Notes under the pieces: model-generated | Told to the model about the DNA's origin: nothing | Databases searched by the model: none | The model's input: the letters and a program-made list of their open reading frames with translations, nothing else | Assembly: GCA_040392005.1 (NCBI GenBank) | Contig: JBEBWT010000034.1 | Coordinates: 1-20,439, forward strand | Origin: DASRQK01 sp040392005 | Lineage (GTDB): Bacteria > Bacteroidota > Bacteroidia > Sphingobacteriales > Sphingobacteriaceae | Length of the DNA stretch: 20,439 nt | Direction of reading: 5' to 3' | Shown here: one piece after another, positions 7,736 to 15,902 of the stretch | How positions within the stretch are numbered: position 1 is the first letter of the stretch | How the letters are laid out: each line of letters begins with the position of its first letter | Program-made: the position numbers and the translations under genes

Positions 7736-8419
7736 CTACTGTGCATGCCGCTTTCCTCCATTGCTGTGCTGGATGCGTTTCTTCTGCTTCTTAATGCCGC
7801 CTTTGCCTCCGGACGACTGCTGGCTGCTGGCCGTTCCTCCTTTGGTCCGGCTGCCCGGAGGAGGTGTTTTGAAATCCAGTTTGGTCAGCACAAAATCCGG
7901 TCCTACTTTCAATTCGCCCCCTGAAAGCAATTCCAGATCCCGCATGATGACATCATCCGTCACCGAATCCTTGTTCCAGGTCACATAGGCCATTTTCATA
8001 AAATTGGCAATCGACTCGGTCATGGCGACCCTTTTGGCTTCGTCCTCTATCCTTTTCGCTCTCGCAATCATGATCTCCACCGTATGGCCATAGTGCTTGT
8101 AGCGGATCCTTTGCTGAGGGTAGGCCAATTGCTCCGGTTTGGGATGGATCGCATCCCGGTCAGGAATAGGATAAGGGGAATCCACATCAATGCGGAAATC
8201 AGAAATAATATGCAGGTGATCCCATAACTTATGCTTGAAATCTGCCACATCCCGCAGGTGCGGATTGAGGAATCCCATCATATCGATCACGACCTGGGCG
8301 TAGCGGTTGCGCTCTTCCTTTGTCGGAAGATCACAGATATATTCTACCATATTCTGGACATTCCGCCCGTATTCGGCCAAAATCAGCTTTGGCCTTGTGC
8401 TGTTGTAATCAAAATCCAT
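7736..8419 (-). CDS. DUF4290 domain-containing protein
   Basis: This 227-residue protein belongs to a Bacteroidota-restricted family of unknown function (DUF4290). The domain fills about residues 1-190 and looks largely helical, with conserved-looking blocks ILAEYGRNVQNMV (13-25) and the KLWDHLHIISDF segment (64-75). The last 40 or so residues are rich in Gly, Ser and Lys/Arg and look disordered and basic, suggesting contact with nucleic acid, though this is inference. There is no signal peptide or membrane segment, so it should be cytoplasmic. It begins eight bases after the end of the helicase gene and precedes murA, an adjacency I recall from other Bacteroidota. Confidence 0.88.
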   Translation of the reverse strand: MDFDYNSTRPKLILAEYGRNVQNMVEYICDLPTKEERNRYAQVVIDMMGFLNPHLRDVADFKHKLWDHLHIISDFRIDVDSPYPIPDRDAIHPKPEQLAYPQQRIRYKHYGHTVEIMIARAKRIEDEAKRVAMTESIANFMKMAYVTWNKDSVTDDVIMRDLELLSGGELKVGPDFVLTKLDFKTPPPGSRTKGGTASSQQSSGGKGGIKKQKKRIQHSNGGKRHAQ

Positions 8420-8427
8420 CTTCTAAT

Positions 8428-10818
8428 TTAATCAATAATCCTCAATTTTGCAAATTTAAGTAACAATTGTTTCTGTCCCAATTCTTTAAAGAAAATAGTT
8501 GCTTTTTGTTCGGTTTTATTTCCTTCCAGACTGATCACCTTCCCAAATCCGAATCGCTCATGTTCCACTTCCATGCCTACCTGTAAATTGGAAGTATCGG
8601 AAGGTGCAAATCCAGGTGTGGGCTGGTGTGCTTTTGGCAACAGAGAGGTAGTTTTGGGTCTCGGTTTCGGTTTGGTATAAGCATCCTGATCTTGATAGCT
8701 TCCCGCTTGCCCGGCTCCTCTGCGTGTCCCGGGACCACCCGGATAGGAAGGGTTTGTCTTGTGCTGATGTTGGCCCTGCCCGTATCCGGCACTGCCCTTA
8801 GGCCCAAAATCTTTGCTCCATGCCATCCTTTCTCCGTCAAAGCCTCCGGCCGAAGGGGAATCTGCTGATCGGGGCTGAAAATCAAGATCCAGAAAAGCCG
8901 GATCCAATTCATCCAGAAACCGGCTCGGCTCACAATTGTTGAGCGTTCCCCAACGGTAGCGTGAAGTGGCATAACTCAGGGTCAGCCGGTTTTCCGCACG
9001 GGTCACTGCCACATAGAACAGGCGCCGCTCCTCCTCCAGGTCTGAACGTGAATTCAGCGAAAGCTGCGAAGGAAAAAGATTTTCCTCCAGCCCCACAATA
9101 TATACATGGCCAAACTCCAGCCCCTTGGAAGAGTGGATGGTCATCAGTGACACGGTATCCGCATTGGGATCGTTGTCCTTATCGTCATTGGTCAGCAGGG
9201 CAATATCCTGCATAAAAATATCCAGCCCCTTATCCTCCAGATCCTCCCTTTCGGAAAATTCTTTGATCCCGTTGAGCAGTTCCTGCAGGTTCTCATAGCG
9301 GCTCAGTCCTTCTACCGACTTGTCGTTGTATAATTCTTTGAGCAGACCGGAATGCTGGGCAATGTGCATGGCCAGGTCAAAGGCATTCTGCGTTTTGGCC
9401 AATGCCTGAAAACTCTGGATCATGACCGCAAAGGCTGACACCGCTCCCGAAGTCCGCCCATCCAGGTAAGCTGCCGGATCGCAGATCACCTCCCACAGGG
9501 TTTTCTGATGCTGATCCGCCGCCACAATGATCCGATCGACGGTGGTGTCACCAATCCCCCTGCGCGGATAATTGATGATCCGTTTCATGGCTTCCTCATC
9601 ACTGGGGTTGTAGGTCATCCGGAAATAGGCAATCAGGTCCTTGATTTCCTTGCGCTGATAAAAAGAAGTACCTCCATAGATCTTATACGGCACGTTGAGT
9701 TTCCGCAAGGCCTCCTCCATCGCTCTGGACTGCGCATTTGTCCGGTAAAGGATCGCAAAATTCCGGTATTCCAGCCCGTGCGTCGCCCTTTGCTCCACAA
9801 TATCCTCTGCCACCAGTTTTCCCTCCTCATTGTCACTGAAAGCACGCCTGACACGGATCTTCTCCCCTACCTCATTATCCGAAAAAATGTGCTTTTGTAG
9901 CTGATTCTGGTTTTTTTCGATAATGCTGTTGGCCGCATTGACAATATTCTGGGTCGATCGGTAATTCTGTTCCAGCTTATAGACTTTCAGGTCGGGGTAA
10001 TCTTTTTCAAAATTCAGGATGTTCTGGATGTCCGCTCCGCGGAATGCGTAAATGCTCTGCGCATCATCCCCCACTACACAGATATTCTCATTGATGGCCG
10101 CCAGTTTCTTGACGATCAGGTACTGGGAAAAATTGGTGTCCTGGTACTCATCCACCATCAGATACCTGAATTTGTGCTGGTACTTGTGCAGGACTTCGGG
10201 AAAATTTTTGAAGAGCACATTGGTATTGAAGAGCAGGTCATCGAAATCCATGGCTCCTGCCCTGAAACAACGTTGCACGTAGGTCTGATAGACCTGGCCC
10301 ATCATCCGCCGGCCCTGGGAATAATCCTCGGCCTGGATCTGTTCACTTTTATTGTATTCGGCAGCGGAAATCAGGTTATTTTTTGCCGTCGAAATCCGGG
10401 AATACACAAAGTTGGCATTATAGAGCTTGTCATCAAGCTGCATTTCCTTGAGAATGGCCCGGATCAGGCTCTTGCTGTCATCGGTATCGTAAATCGTGAA
10501 ATTGCTTGGATAATTAAGATGTGCGGCCTCTGCCCTCAGAATCCGGGCAAAAACCGAGTGGAAAGTACCCATCCAGATACTCCGGGCTTCTGCGCCCACG
10601 ACCTTTGAAATCCGTTCTCTCATCTCCTTGGCTGCCTTGTTGGTAAAGGTCAATACCAGGATCTGGAACGGATCCACTCCCTGCCGGATCAGATGCGCAA
10701 CCCGATAGGTGATCACCCTCGTCTTGCCCGAACCCGCACCGGCGACAATCATCACCGGCCCCTCGGTTTGCAGCACCGCTGCCCGCTGGGCCTCATTCAG
10801 TCCTTCTAAATAATCCAT
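8428..10818 (-). CDS. UvrD/PcrA-type superfamily 1A DNA helicase
   Basis: This ATP-dependent 3'-5' helicase acts in nucleotide-excision and mismatch repair and in removing RecA filaments or stalled RNA polymerase. The 796 residues contain all SF1A motifs: Walker A AGAGSGKT (26-33), motif Ia LTFTNKAA (56-63), Walker B VDEYQDTN (222-229), motif III GDDAQSIYAFRGAD (250-263), motif IV QNYRS (284-288), motif V TIHSSKGLEF (560-569) and motif VI FYVAVTRAEN (601-610). A Gly/Pro/Gln-rich linker (about 651-740) leads to a C-terminal Tudor-like domain (746-796, with VEHERFGFGKV) like the RNA-polymerase-binding tail of PcrA. The start MDYLEGLNEAQ is the family start. It lies 57 bases after the BNR gene. 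Confidence 0.95.
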   Translation of the reverse strand: MDYLEGLNEAQRAAVLQTEGPVMIVAGAGSGKTRVITYRVAHLIRQGVDPFQILVLTFTNKAAKEMRERISKVVGAEARSIWMGTFHSVFARILRAEAAHLNYPSNFTIYDTDDSKSLIRAILKEMQLDDKLYNANFVYSRISTAKNNLISAAEYNKSEQIQAEDYSQGRRMMGQVYQTYVQRCFRAGAMDFDDLLFNTNVLFKNFPEVLHKYQHKFRYLMVDEYQDTNFSQYLIVKKLAAINENICVVGDDAQSIYAFRGADIQNILNFEKDYPDLKVYKLEQNYRSTQNIVNAANSIIEKNQNQLQKHIFSDNEVGEKIRVRRAFSDNEEGKLVAEDIVEQRATHGLEYRNFAILYRTNAQSRAMEEALRKLNVPYKIYGGTSFYQRKEIKDLIAYFRMTYNPSDEEAMKRIINYPRRGIGDTTVDRIIVAADQHQKTLWEVICDPAAYLDGRTSGAVSAFAVMIQSFQALAKTQNAFDLAMHIAQHSGLLKELYNDKSVEGLSRYENLQELLNGIKEFSEREDLEDKGLDIFMQDIALLTNDDKDNDPNADTVSLMTIHSSKGLEFGHVYIVGLEENLFPSQLSLNSRSDLEEERRLFYVAVTRAENRLTLSYATSRYRWGTLNNCEPSRFLDELDPAFLDLDFQPRSADSPSAGGFDGERMAWSKDFGPKGSAGYGQGQHQHKTNPSYPGGPGTRRGAGQAGSYQDQDAYTKPKPRPKTTSLLPKAHQPTPGFAPSDTSNLQVGMEVEHERFGFGKVISLEGNKTEQKATIFFKELGQKQLLLKFAKLRIID

Positions 10819-10875
10819 TGGAGGGTAAAGGTAAGAATATCCGCTGAGAATTGGGGGGACTGTGGAGAATTCAGA

Positions 10876-12009
10876 TTAAAAACGAACCAATTCGCCGATC
10901 CGGCCATTGGCTCCCGCCAGCAGCAGCCAATTGCCGTTTTTGGCTTTGCGGACTACGTGATAGCCCTCTCCAGTAAGCGAATGCCAGTTCTGGCCTCCAT
11001 CTGTGGAAATATCCACCCCGGACGTTCCACAGGCAATGAGTTTCTCGTCTGAAATGTATTCTACCGCGGATCGGTACCCTCCAGTCCCTTGTTCGGGTGC
11101 CTGCCAGGAGCGGCCGCCGTCTTTTGTCAATAACACTGTCCGGTCCGGATTGCGGTCATTCATATAGTCCCCGCCAACCACAACCCCTTCCTGGGCATTC
11201 CGGAAGGCAATGGAAAAAATTCCGGTGGAAGACCCGCCCTGAAGCATGGTTGTGGAGTGACTCTCCCAATTCAGACCACCATCATCCGAGCAAAGCAGTC
11301 GGGATTGGCTGCCGCCGGTACCGATATAAATCCGTCCATCAACCACCCGGATACTAGTGCCACTGGCTGCAAAGCCTGCTTCCCCATCGGCAATCCGCAA
11401 ATTGGCCGCTGCCGTAATATCCTGCCAGCTCCGTCCCCCATCCCCGGTCACCAGCAGGGGCATCCGGCCATCGATCGCATCCCCAAAAGCAATCCCCCAG
11501 AGACTTGTGGACATTGTGGCCCTTGTGGACAATGTAGGTTTATCAGGTTCTGTTTCTTGCCGGTGCGCAGGGCCATTATTCTGCGCTGCGGGCACCCCAA
11601 AATCCATTCCATCAAAAAATATCTCATCCCGGTCATCCCGGTGTGCTAATATCCAGTTCTTTCCGCCATCTTCCGTCCGCAAAATCAACAAAGGCGACCC
11701 TGCACTCAACAAGACCGCCTCCCGATCAGAAAACGCCTCAATGTCCCTAAAATCCGTCGTTTCAAAGCCTGACACCTGCATCCATTGCCAGTTGCGGCCA
11801 CGATCAGCCGTGCGGGCCACCCAGCCATTGCTCCCACTCACCCAGGCCACCTGATCGTCCACCACGGAGAGTCCGCGGAGGCTGGTTTGCACGCCGGATT
11901 GGAGTAATTTAACAGAAAACAGTTGGGGAATTTTTTCTCCGGATTCCGCAGTAAAAGGATTCAGTTTGAAAATCAGTATTAAAACAAGCAAATAGTTTTG
12001 AAAAATCAT
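10876..12009 (-). CDS. Exported BNR/Ycf48-like beta-propeller protein
   Basis: The 377-residue product starts with a hydrophobic segment (about 5-20) that looks like a signal peptide, so it is probably exported. The rest is a beta-propeller built from Asp-box (BNR) repeats of the form S/T-x-D-x-G-x-x-W. Six are visible: TADRGRNW (67-74), TEDGGKNW (112-119), TGDGGRSW (188-195), SDDGGLNW (241-248), TKDGGRSW (295-302) and STDGGQNW (335-342). Such proteins are often labelled Ycf48-like or oxidoreductase, but no enzymatic residues can be pointed to. Residues about 140-170 form a hydrophilic insertion between the second and third repeats. Its specific role is unknown. It is followed by the helicase gene on the same strand. 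Confidence 0.78.
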   Translation of the reverse strand: MIFQNYLLVLILIFKLNPFTAESGEKIPQLFSVKLLQSGVQTSLRGLSVVDDQVAWVSGSNGWVARTADRGRNWQWMQVSGFETTDFRDIEAFSDREAVLLSAGSPLLILRTEDGGKNWILAHRDDRDEIFFDGMDFGVPAAQNNGPAHRQETEPDKPTLSTRATMSTSLWGIAFGDAIDGRMPLLVTGDGGRSWQDITAAANLRIADGEAGFAASGTSIRVVDGRIYIGTGGSQSRLLCSDDGGLNWESHSTTMLQGGSSTGIFSIAFRNAQEGVVVGGDYMNDRNPDRTVLLTKDGGRSWQAPEQGTGGYRSAVEYISDEKLIACGTSGVDISTDGGQNWHSLTGEGYHVVRKAKNGNWLLLAGANGRIGELVRF

Positions 12010-12054
12010 ACGCTGGTAATTATGGGTAAATATAATTACTTTTTGCGTTTCTGA

Positions 12055-12948
12055 CTATCTGTTGCGTTTCAATAATACCCAACTTACATACTGTTTTTGC
12101 TGTCCGGCTTTGTGCGTGGTAACCTGATAATAGTAAACCCCTTCATGAAGATTTTGTCCTGACCAATTATTTTTATAGTTGTCATTGCGATAGACCTCGT
12201 TACCCCACCTGTTGGTGATCAGCACTTCTACGCGATCAAATGAATTCAATCCCACAATTTCAAAGAAATCGTTTATACCATCGCCATCCGGAGTGAACAC
12301 ATTCGGAATCTTAAATCCACATTCCAAAACTGTAATATTGACTCTGGCCTGTGATTTCTGACCCGCCTCATCGGTGATTTCATACACTAAATAATCTTCG
12401 CCTATAAATCCTGAATTGGCGGTATAAGTAATACTACCATCAATATTAACCACGACGGTTCCAAACCTTGGCTGCTCAACGATGGTTATGCTATTAACCA
12501 GAATCCCACTGCTGCCGGGTCTGTCATTTTCCAGCACATTCACCTGAATAGGATCACAGGAAGTGCCAGTCGCAAAATCCAAAGCTGCCCTTGGGGGCAC
12601 GTCTGCAGCCGGTGTTATTTTGGTGAACCAGGTCTGATTGGCAAGAAACTCGGTTGATAAAGTAATATTTGCCCGGGTATGGGCACTGACACCTCCTCCT
12701 CCTCTACTCATTGCAGAAATGCCCAAGCCGTCCAGTATCGTATGACCGCCAATCCAGTTACTGCTGCCGCTATATTGGGAAATTTCTGCTCTTTCATCCA
12801 CAAATGCAGTCCCATTCGTAATGCGGTTATGCTGAAGGGTATAAGTTGCATTAACAGGTACATTTGACATAATATGCCATACCCGGTCCATACCCCGATC
12901 CCGGTTTTGTGGGGCCACAATAGCACCTTCATAATCCTGTACGCACAT
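12055..12948 (-). CDS. 3' remnant of a T9SS type B surface protein (gliding-motility C-terminal domain)
   Basis: The 297-residue frame is the tail of a large secreted protein. Residues about 128-209 form a cadherin/Big_9-like beta-sandwich (VNVLENDRPGSSG, then GSITYTANSGFIGEDYLVYEI). Residues 214-297 are the CHU_C type B sorting domain used by the type IX secretion system, with IPNVFTPDGDGIND (214-227), NRWGNEVY (246-253) and GVYYYQV (270-276). There is no signal peptide, which a T9SS cargo needs, and its first 20 bases overlap the truncated phosphoesterase gene in a different frame. The ATG at 12948 is probably accidental; the real N-terminus appears lost. The product is unlikely to be exported as it stands. 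Confidence 0.82.
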   Translation of the reverse strand: MCVQDYEGAIVAPQNRDRGMDRVWHIMSNVPVNATYTLQHNRITNGTAFVDERAEISQYSGSSNWIGGHTILDGLGISAMSRGGGGVSAHTRANITLSTEFLANQTWFTKITPAADVPPRAALDFATGTSCDPIQVNVLENDRPGSSGILVNSITIVEQPRFGTVVVNIDGSITYTANSGFIGEDYLVYEITDEAGQKSQARVNITVLECGFKIPNVFTPDGDGINDFFEIVGLNSFDRVEVLITNRWGNEVYRNDNYKNNWSGQNLHEGVYYYQVTTHKAGQQKQYVSWVLLKRNR

Positions 12949-13573
12949 ATGGATGGTTGCCCATCAGATTGTACCAGGGCACGCCAACTTCGGCAACCGC
13001 CTGAATGTAAGGATTGTGCAATACCAGATCATCACCGACCAGATCACCCAGACTGATGCCGAAAGCAATATTTTGCACTCCCTTCAACTCTTTGACAATA
13101 CCTTTTGCAAAATAACCGACCTCATCCAGGTTGTAGGCTTGGGGATCTCCGAATACCAAAGCGGTGAATTCCGCTGATTCGTCTTGCTGCAACAGACCAA
13201 AATCCAGGGATTTAGGCAGGGGTCCGGTCGGCGCAGAGCCTGCATACTTTAGTTCAGGTGAACCCTGGGGTTTGTGGATATAATACCCCTGTGGCTGGTT
13301 CCATTCATTCACCGGAGGCCGGAAACCAGCCGGTTTGATCACAAAAATAATGTTATTATCTCCGACTGACAGCGAATACTCTCCCTTTTCATTGGTTTGC
13401 ACCACGTCCACTCCATTGCTGACCGCGACTCCAGCCAGCCCCGGTTCCCTTCTTTCCTTTTTTCCATTGGCATTCTGGTCATGATAAACTACTCCTGTCA
13501 CCTGTGTCTGGGTCAGCGCCAGAAAGGGCAAAAAGATAATGGTAAAGAAAAATAGAATTGATTTCCTGATCAT
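12929..13573 (-). CDS. Truncated exported calcineurin-like phosphoesterase
   Basis: The 214-residue frame is the 5' part of a secreted metallophosphoesterase. It has a signal peptide (MIRK, then a hydrophobic stretch to about LALTQ at 18-22), a beta-rich N-terminal domain (about 25-125, MetallophosN/SdrD-B-like, with VTGVVYHDQNANGKKE) and the start of the calcineurin-like domain. Metal-binding motifs GDPQ (142-145) and GDLVGDD (176-182) are intact, but the sequence ends seven residues after GNH (205-207), exactly where GNHD and the rest of the domain should follow. The later histidine ligands and the C-terminal domain are missing, so the product should be inactive. The break is at about 12948-12955. 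Confidence 0.8.
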   Translation of the reverse strand: MIRKSILFFFTIIFLPFLALTQTQVTGVVYHDQNANGKKERREPGLAGVAVSNGVDVVQTNEKGEYSLSVGDNNIIFVIKPAGFRPPVNEWNQPQGYYIHKPQGSPELKYAGSAPTGPLPKSLDFGLLQQDESAEFTALVFGDPQAYNLDEVGYFAKGIVKELKGVQNIAFGISLGDLVGDDLVLHNPYIQAVAEVGVPWYNLMGNHPYVRTGL

Positions 13574-13578
13574 GCCAG

Positions 13579-13606
13579 CAAAGCTAATACCCGAATATTA
13601 ATACAA
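13579..13606 (-). promoter_or_regulatory. Bacteroidota promoter abutting the phosphoesterase start
   Basis: On the minus strand TTG (13606-13604) is followed after exactly 17 bases by TAGCTTTG (13586-13579), a full match to TTG-N17-TAnnTTTG. The -7 box ends only five bases before the ATG at 13573, which predicts a leaderless or nearly leaderless message. Confidence 0.62.
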
Positions 13607-13659
13607 TATTAATTTCAATCTAAGTTTTCCGGAATATACTATGAGAAAAAAAATTTATG

Positions 13660-13667
13660 TAATTTTG
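13660..13667 (+). promoter_or_regulatory. Probable -7 box for the khtTU-like operon
   Basis: TAATTTTG matches TAnnTTTG exactly and lies 74 bases before the antiporter-regulator start, in an AT-rich stretch. No TTG is found 17-23 bases upstream, so only half of the promoter signature is present. The predicted leader holds a small imperfect hairpin at 13688-13702. Confidence 0.45.
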
Positions 13668-13726
13668 CTGTATTGAACTAAAAGACTGCCCGTCAAGACG
13701 GCTGTATCCATTCACTTAATTTTATT

Positions 13727-13731
13727 GGAGG
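13727..13731 (+). promoter_or_regulatory. Shine-Dalgarno site for the khtT-like gene
   Basis: GGAGG lies ten bases before the ATG at 13742. A strong Shine-Dalgarno sequence is uncommon among the genes in this window and supports this start. Confidence 0.55.
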
Positions 13732-13741
13732 ATCAATTATC

Positions 13742-14218
13742 ATGTCTATAGTAAGAGAATCTGACCTCATTGGCATTGGAAAAAAGTATCAGATCGAAAC
13801 AGATGCCGGGGATCAAATGGTCGTTGTCATACATGATGACGGCCGGCGTGAATTGTACCGTTATGATGATGAGGAAAATGAATCCCGTTGTGTAATGACT
13901 CTTTCGGATGAGGAGTCAAGACAGGTAGCAGGAATTATCGGAGGGTTGTCCTATAAACCCAAAGCGTTGGAAACCATTGAGGTGGCTCTGGACGATCTGA
14001 TGATCGAATGGATCAAGGTGGAACAATCGGCCCGCAGCACCAACAAGTCCATTGGTGAGTTGGAGGTGCGGCAGCGTACCGGAGCATCGATCATTGCCGC
14101 GATCCGTGGCGGGGAAAGCAAGATCAATCCGGGACCGGATTATGTGATCACACCCGGCACTACCCTCGTGGTGGCCGGCAAGCGCAACCACATCCGGCTG
14201 TTGAAAGAAATTTTATAA
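13742..14218 (+). CDS. KhtT-like regulatory subunit of a cation:proton antiporter (RCK_C/TrkA-C domain)
   Basis: This 158-residue cytosolic protein resembles KhtT/AmhT, the regulator of KhtU-type K+/H+ antiporters. Residues about 1-70 match the small N-terminal domain of KhtT, and residues about 73-158 form a TrkA-C (RCK_C) domain, with the ligand-pocket segment RTGASIIAAIRGGE (91 onward to about 125) and a final TLVVAGKRNHIRLLKEIL strand-helix. It has no nucleotide-binding RCK_N domain. In characterised homologues this domain binds c-di-AMP; binding here is inferred from family. It is followed after 35 bases by the antiporter gene, which fixes its likely partner. A good Shine-Dalgarno sequence precedes the start. 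Confidence 0.87.
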   Translation: MSIVRESDLIGIGKKYQIETDAGDQMVVVIHDDGRRELYRYDDEENESRCVMTLSDEESRQVAGIIGGLSYKPKALETIEVALDDLMIEWIKVEQSARSTNKSIGELEVRQRTGASIIAAIRGGESKINPGPDYVITPGTTLVVAGKRNHIRLLKEIL

Positions 14219-14253
14219 GAATAAATTAGAACCAAAATAAGTCAGAAGCATTC

Positions 14254-15483
14254 ATGGCATCACATACCCTGATCTTGGAAATAGGAGTTGCCGTAGGGTT
14301 GGTAGCTTTGGTTGGATTGATTTCCAATAAGCTGCGCTTCTCGGTAATTCCGTTTTTTATCCTGATCGGGATGGTGCTGGGGCAGCATGCGCCGCAAATC
14401 GGCAATATAGATCTCACATTCACGGAAAGCAAACCGTTTATTGATTTCATGGGGCGTCTGGGGGTGCTTTTTCTACTGTTTTATCTGGGGTTGGAATTTT
14501 CGGTGGGCCGGCTGATGAAGTCCGGAAAAGCTATTGTGACCGGCGGATCGATTTATGTGGCTCTCAACTTTTGTTCGGGCCTGCTGATGGGTTTTCTGAT
14601 GGATCTGCCTTTCAGGGAAACGATGGTTGTGTGCGGGATTATGACCAGCTCATCAACTGCTATTGTGGCCAAAGTATTGACCGATCTGAAACGGACCGCC
14701 AATCCGGAAACGGAGGTCATCATGGGCATGATCATGTTTGACGATCTGTTCATTGCGATGCATATCTCCTTTCTTTCGGGCCTGATCCTGACAGGGAGTA
14801 GTTCTTTCTGGACAGTGGCCGGGACATCCCTGCTGGCCCTGGGTTTCATCCTGACCTTTCTGATCCTGGGCCGGAAACTGGTGCCGGCTATTGACCGGGT
14901 GTTGCAGGTCAATTCTTCTGAAATCTTTATTCTGGTGATTTTCGCCCTTCTTTTTATCGTGGCCGGATTTTCAGAGACCATCCATGTGGCTGAAGCGATC
15001 GGTGCCCTGATGGCTGGTTTGGTGCTGGCAGACTCCCAATACATCAAGCGGATCGAACAGATGGTCCTGCCCTATAAGGATTTCTTCGGGGCTATGTTCT
15101 TTTTCAGTTTCGGCCTGGCGATCGATCCAATGACCCTGAGCGGGGCTTTATTCTGGGGTTCGGTTGCGGCCCTGATCACCATCGCATGCAACCTGCTTTC
15201 GGGTTATTTCGCTGCCCGCTTTTCTGGTCTGAAGAAAAAAACAGCCTTTGACATCGGCTTTACGCTGGCCGCCCGGGGCGAATTTTCGATTATCATGGCC
15301 AATATCGGAAAAGCCGGAGGGCTGATGCCGGTCATCCAGTCCTTTGTGGTCGTGTATGTGTTGATTTTGTCTATGGTCGCACCCCTGCTGACCAAGGAAT
15401 CTCGGAAAATCTGGGCTCTCGTATTTGGCCGGGATAAACAGCCTTTGGCTTCCCTGAAGAAACTCAGCGATCTGGAAAAATAA
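14254..15483 (+). CDS. CPA2-family cation:proton antiporter (KhtU-like)
   Basis: This 409-residue integral membrane protein of the Na+/H+ exchanger (CPA2) family probably exports K+ or Na+ in exchange for protons. It is nearly all hydrophobic, with about 11-13 membrane segments. Family landmarks include the early LGVLFLLFYLGLEFS stretch, SSSTAIVAKVLTDL, MFDDLFIAMHISF (with an acidic pair in a membrane helix), GALMAGLVLADS and the FSFGLAIDP segment. There is no C-terminal RCK domain; that function is supplied by the separate KhtT-like gene upstream. Ion specificity cannot be read from sequence. The gene ends 51 bases from the convergent SufT-type gene, and no convincing terminator hairpin was found in that gap. 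Confidence 0.9.
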   Translation: MASHTLILEIGVAVGLVALVGLISNKLRFSVIPFFILIGMVLGQHAPQIGNIDLTFTESKPFIDFMGRLGVLFLLFYLGLEFSVGRLMKSGKAIVTGGSIYVALNFCSGLLMGFLMDLPFRETMVVCGIMTSSSTAIVAKVLTDLKRTANPETEVIMGMIMFDDLFIAMHISFLSGLILTGSSSFWTVAGTSLLALGFILTFLILGRKLVPAIDRVLQVNSSEIFILVIFALLFIVAGFSETIHVAEAIGALMAGLVLADSQYIKRIEQMVLPYKDFFGAMFFFSFGLAIDPMTLSGALFWGSVAALITIACNLLSGYFAARFSGLKKKTAFDIGFTLAARGEFSIIMANIGKAGGLMPVIQSFVVVYVLILSMVAPLLTKESRKIWALVFGRDKQPLASLKKLSDLEK

Positions 15484-15534
15484 TCCTTAAGGGGGTTGCT
15501 CCACTTGGAACTGCTGCGGTGCAGGATACTCAAA

Positions 15535-15855
15535 TCACATAAAACCCAATTCCAGGCGGGCCACATCACTCATCATGCTCTTATCCCAGGCAGGATCAAA
15601 AGTCAATTCTACTAAAGCCTTATTCACGCCCTCCACGGCAGCCACCTTCTGCTGCACCTCATCCAGAATATTTCCCGCCACCGGACAATTCGGTGCCGTC
15701 AGCGTCATTACCACCTTCGCCGTGCCGTCCTCTTTGGTAATTATCTCATATACCAGCCCCAACTCACAGATATTCACCGGAATTTCGGGATCATACACCG
15801 TTTCCAATGCATCCTGAATAGCCGGAGCCAGATTCAAAGGATCTATAACTATCAT
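15535..15855 (-). CDS. SufT/MIP18-family (DUF59) iron-sulfur assembly protein
   Basis: This 106-residue MIP18/DUF59 protein belongs to the group that helps mature iron-sulfur proteins (SufT, PaaD-like). The family signature YDPEIPVNICELGLVYEI (21-38) and the Cys-containing loop TAPNCPVAG (53-61, Cys57, the likely cluster- or metal-binding Cys) are intact. The C-terminal part carries the FDPAWDKSMMS segment (86-96) seen in SufT/PaaD homologues. No suf or paa genes are in the window, so it stands alone here. A general housekeeping SufT role is more likely than phenylacetate degradation because no paa genes accompany it. Confidence 0.9.
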   Translation of the reverse strand: MIVIDPLNLAPAIQDALETVYDPEIPVNICELGLVYEIITKEDGTAKVVMTLTAPNCPVAGNILDEVQQKVAAVEGVNKALVELTFDPAWDKSMMSDVARLELGFM

Positions 15856-15894
15856 TACATTACAATTTCAACGTTTAAACAAAACATTATCTAA

Positions 15895-15902
15895 CAAAAT
15901 TA
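15895..15902 (-). promoter_or_regulatory. Probable -7 box for the SufT-type gene
   Basis: On the minus strand TAATTTTG (15902-15895) is an exact TAnnTTTG match 40 bases before the start at 15855. No TTG is found at the usual distance upstream. The remainder of the 236-base divergent gap (15856-16091) is AT-rich, with no clear promoter for the rightward Rpn gene. Confidence 0.42.

Noticed and set aside
12929..12970. Programmed ribosomal frameshift joining the phosphoesterase and adhesin frames
   Set aside because: No slippery heptamer or downstream structure is evident, and the phosphoesterase is cut inside its metal motif.
13688..13702. Small hairpin in the khtT-like leader, considered as a c-di-AMP riboswitch
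   Set aside because: The leader is only about 70 bases and the hairpin has about five pairs with a bulge; it is far too small for a ydaO-type riboswitch.
15484..15534. Search for a terminator between the antiporter and SufT-type genes
   Set aside because: Only an eight-base palindrome (CCTTAAGG) and a four-pair stem were found; neither supports a call.
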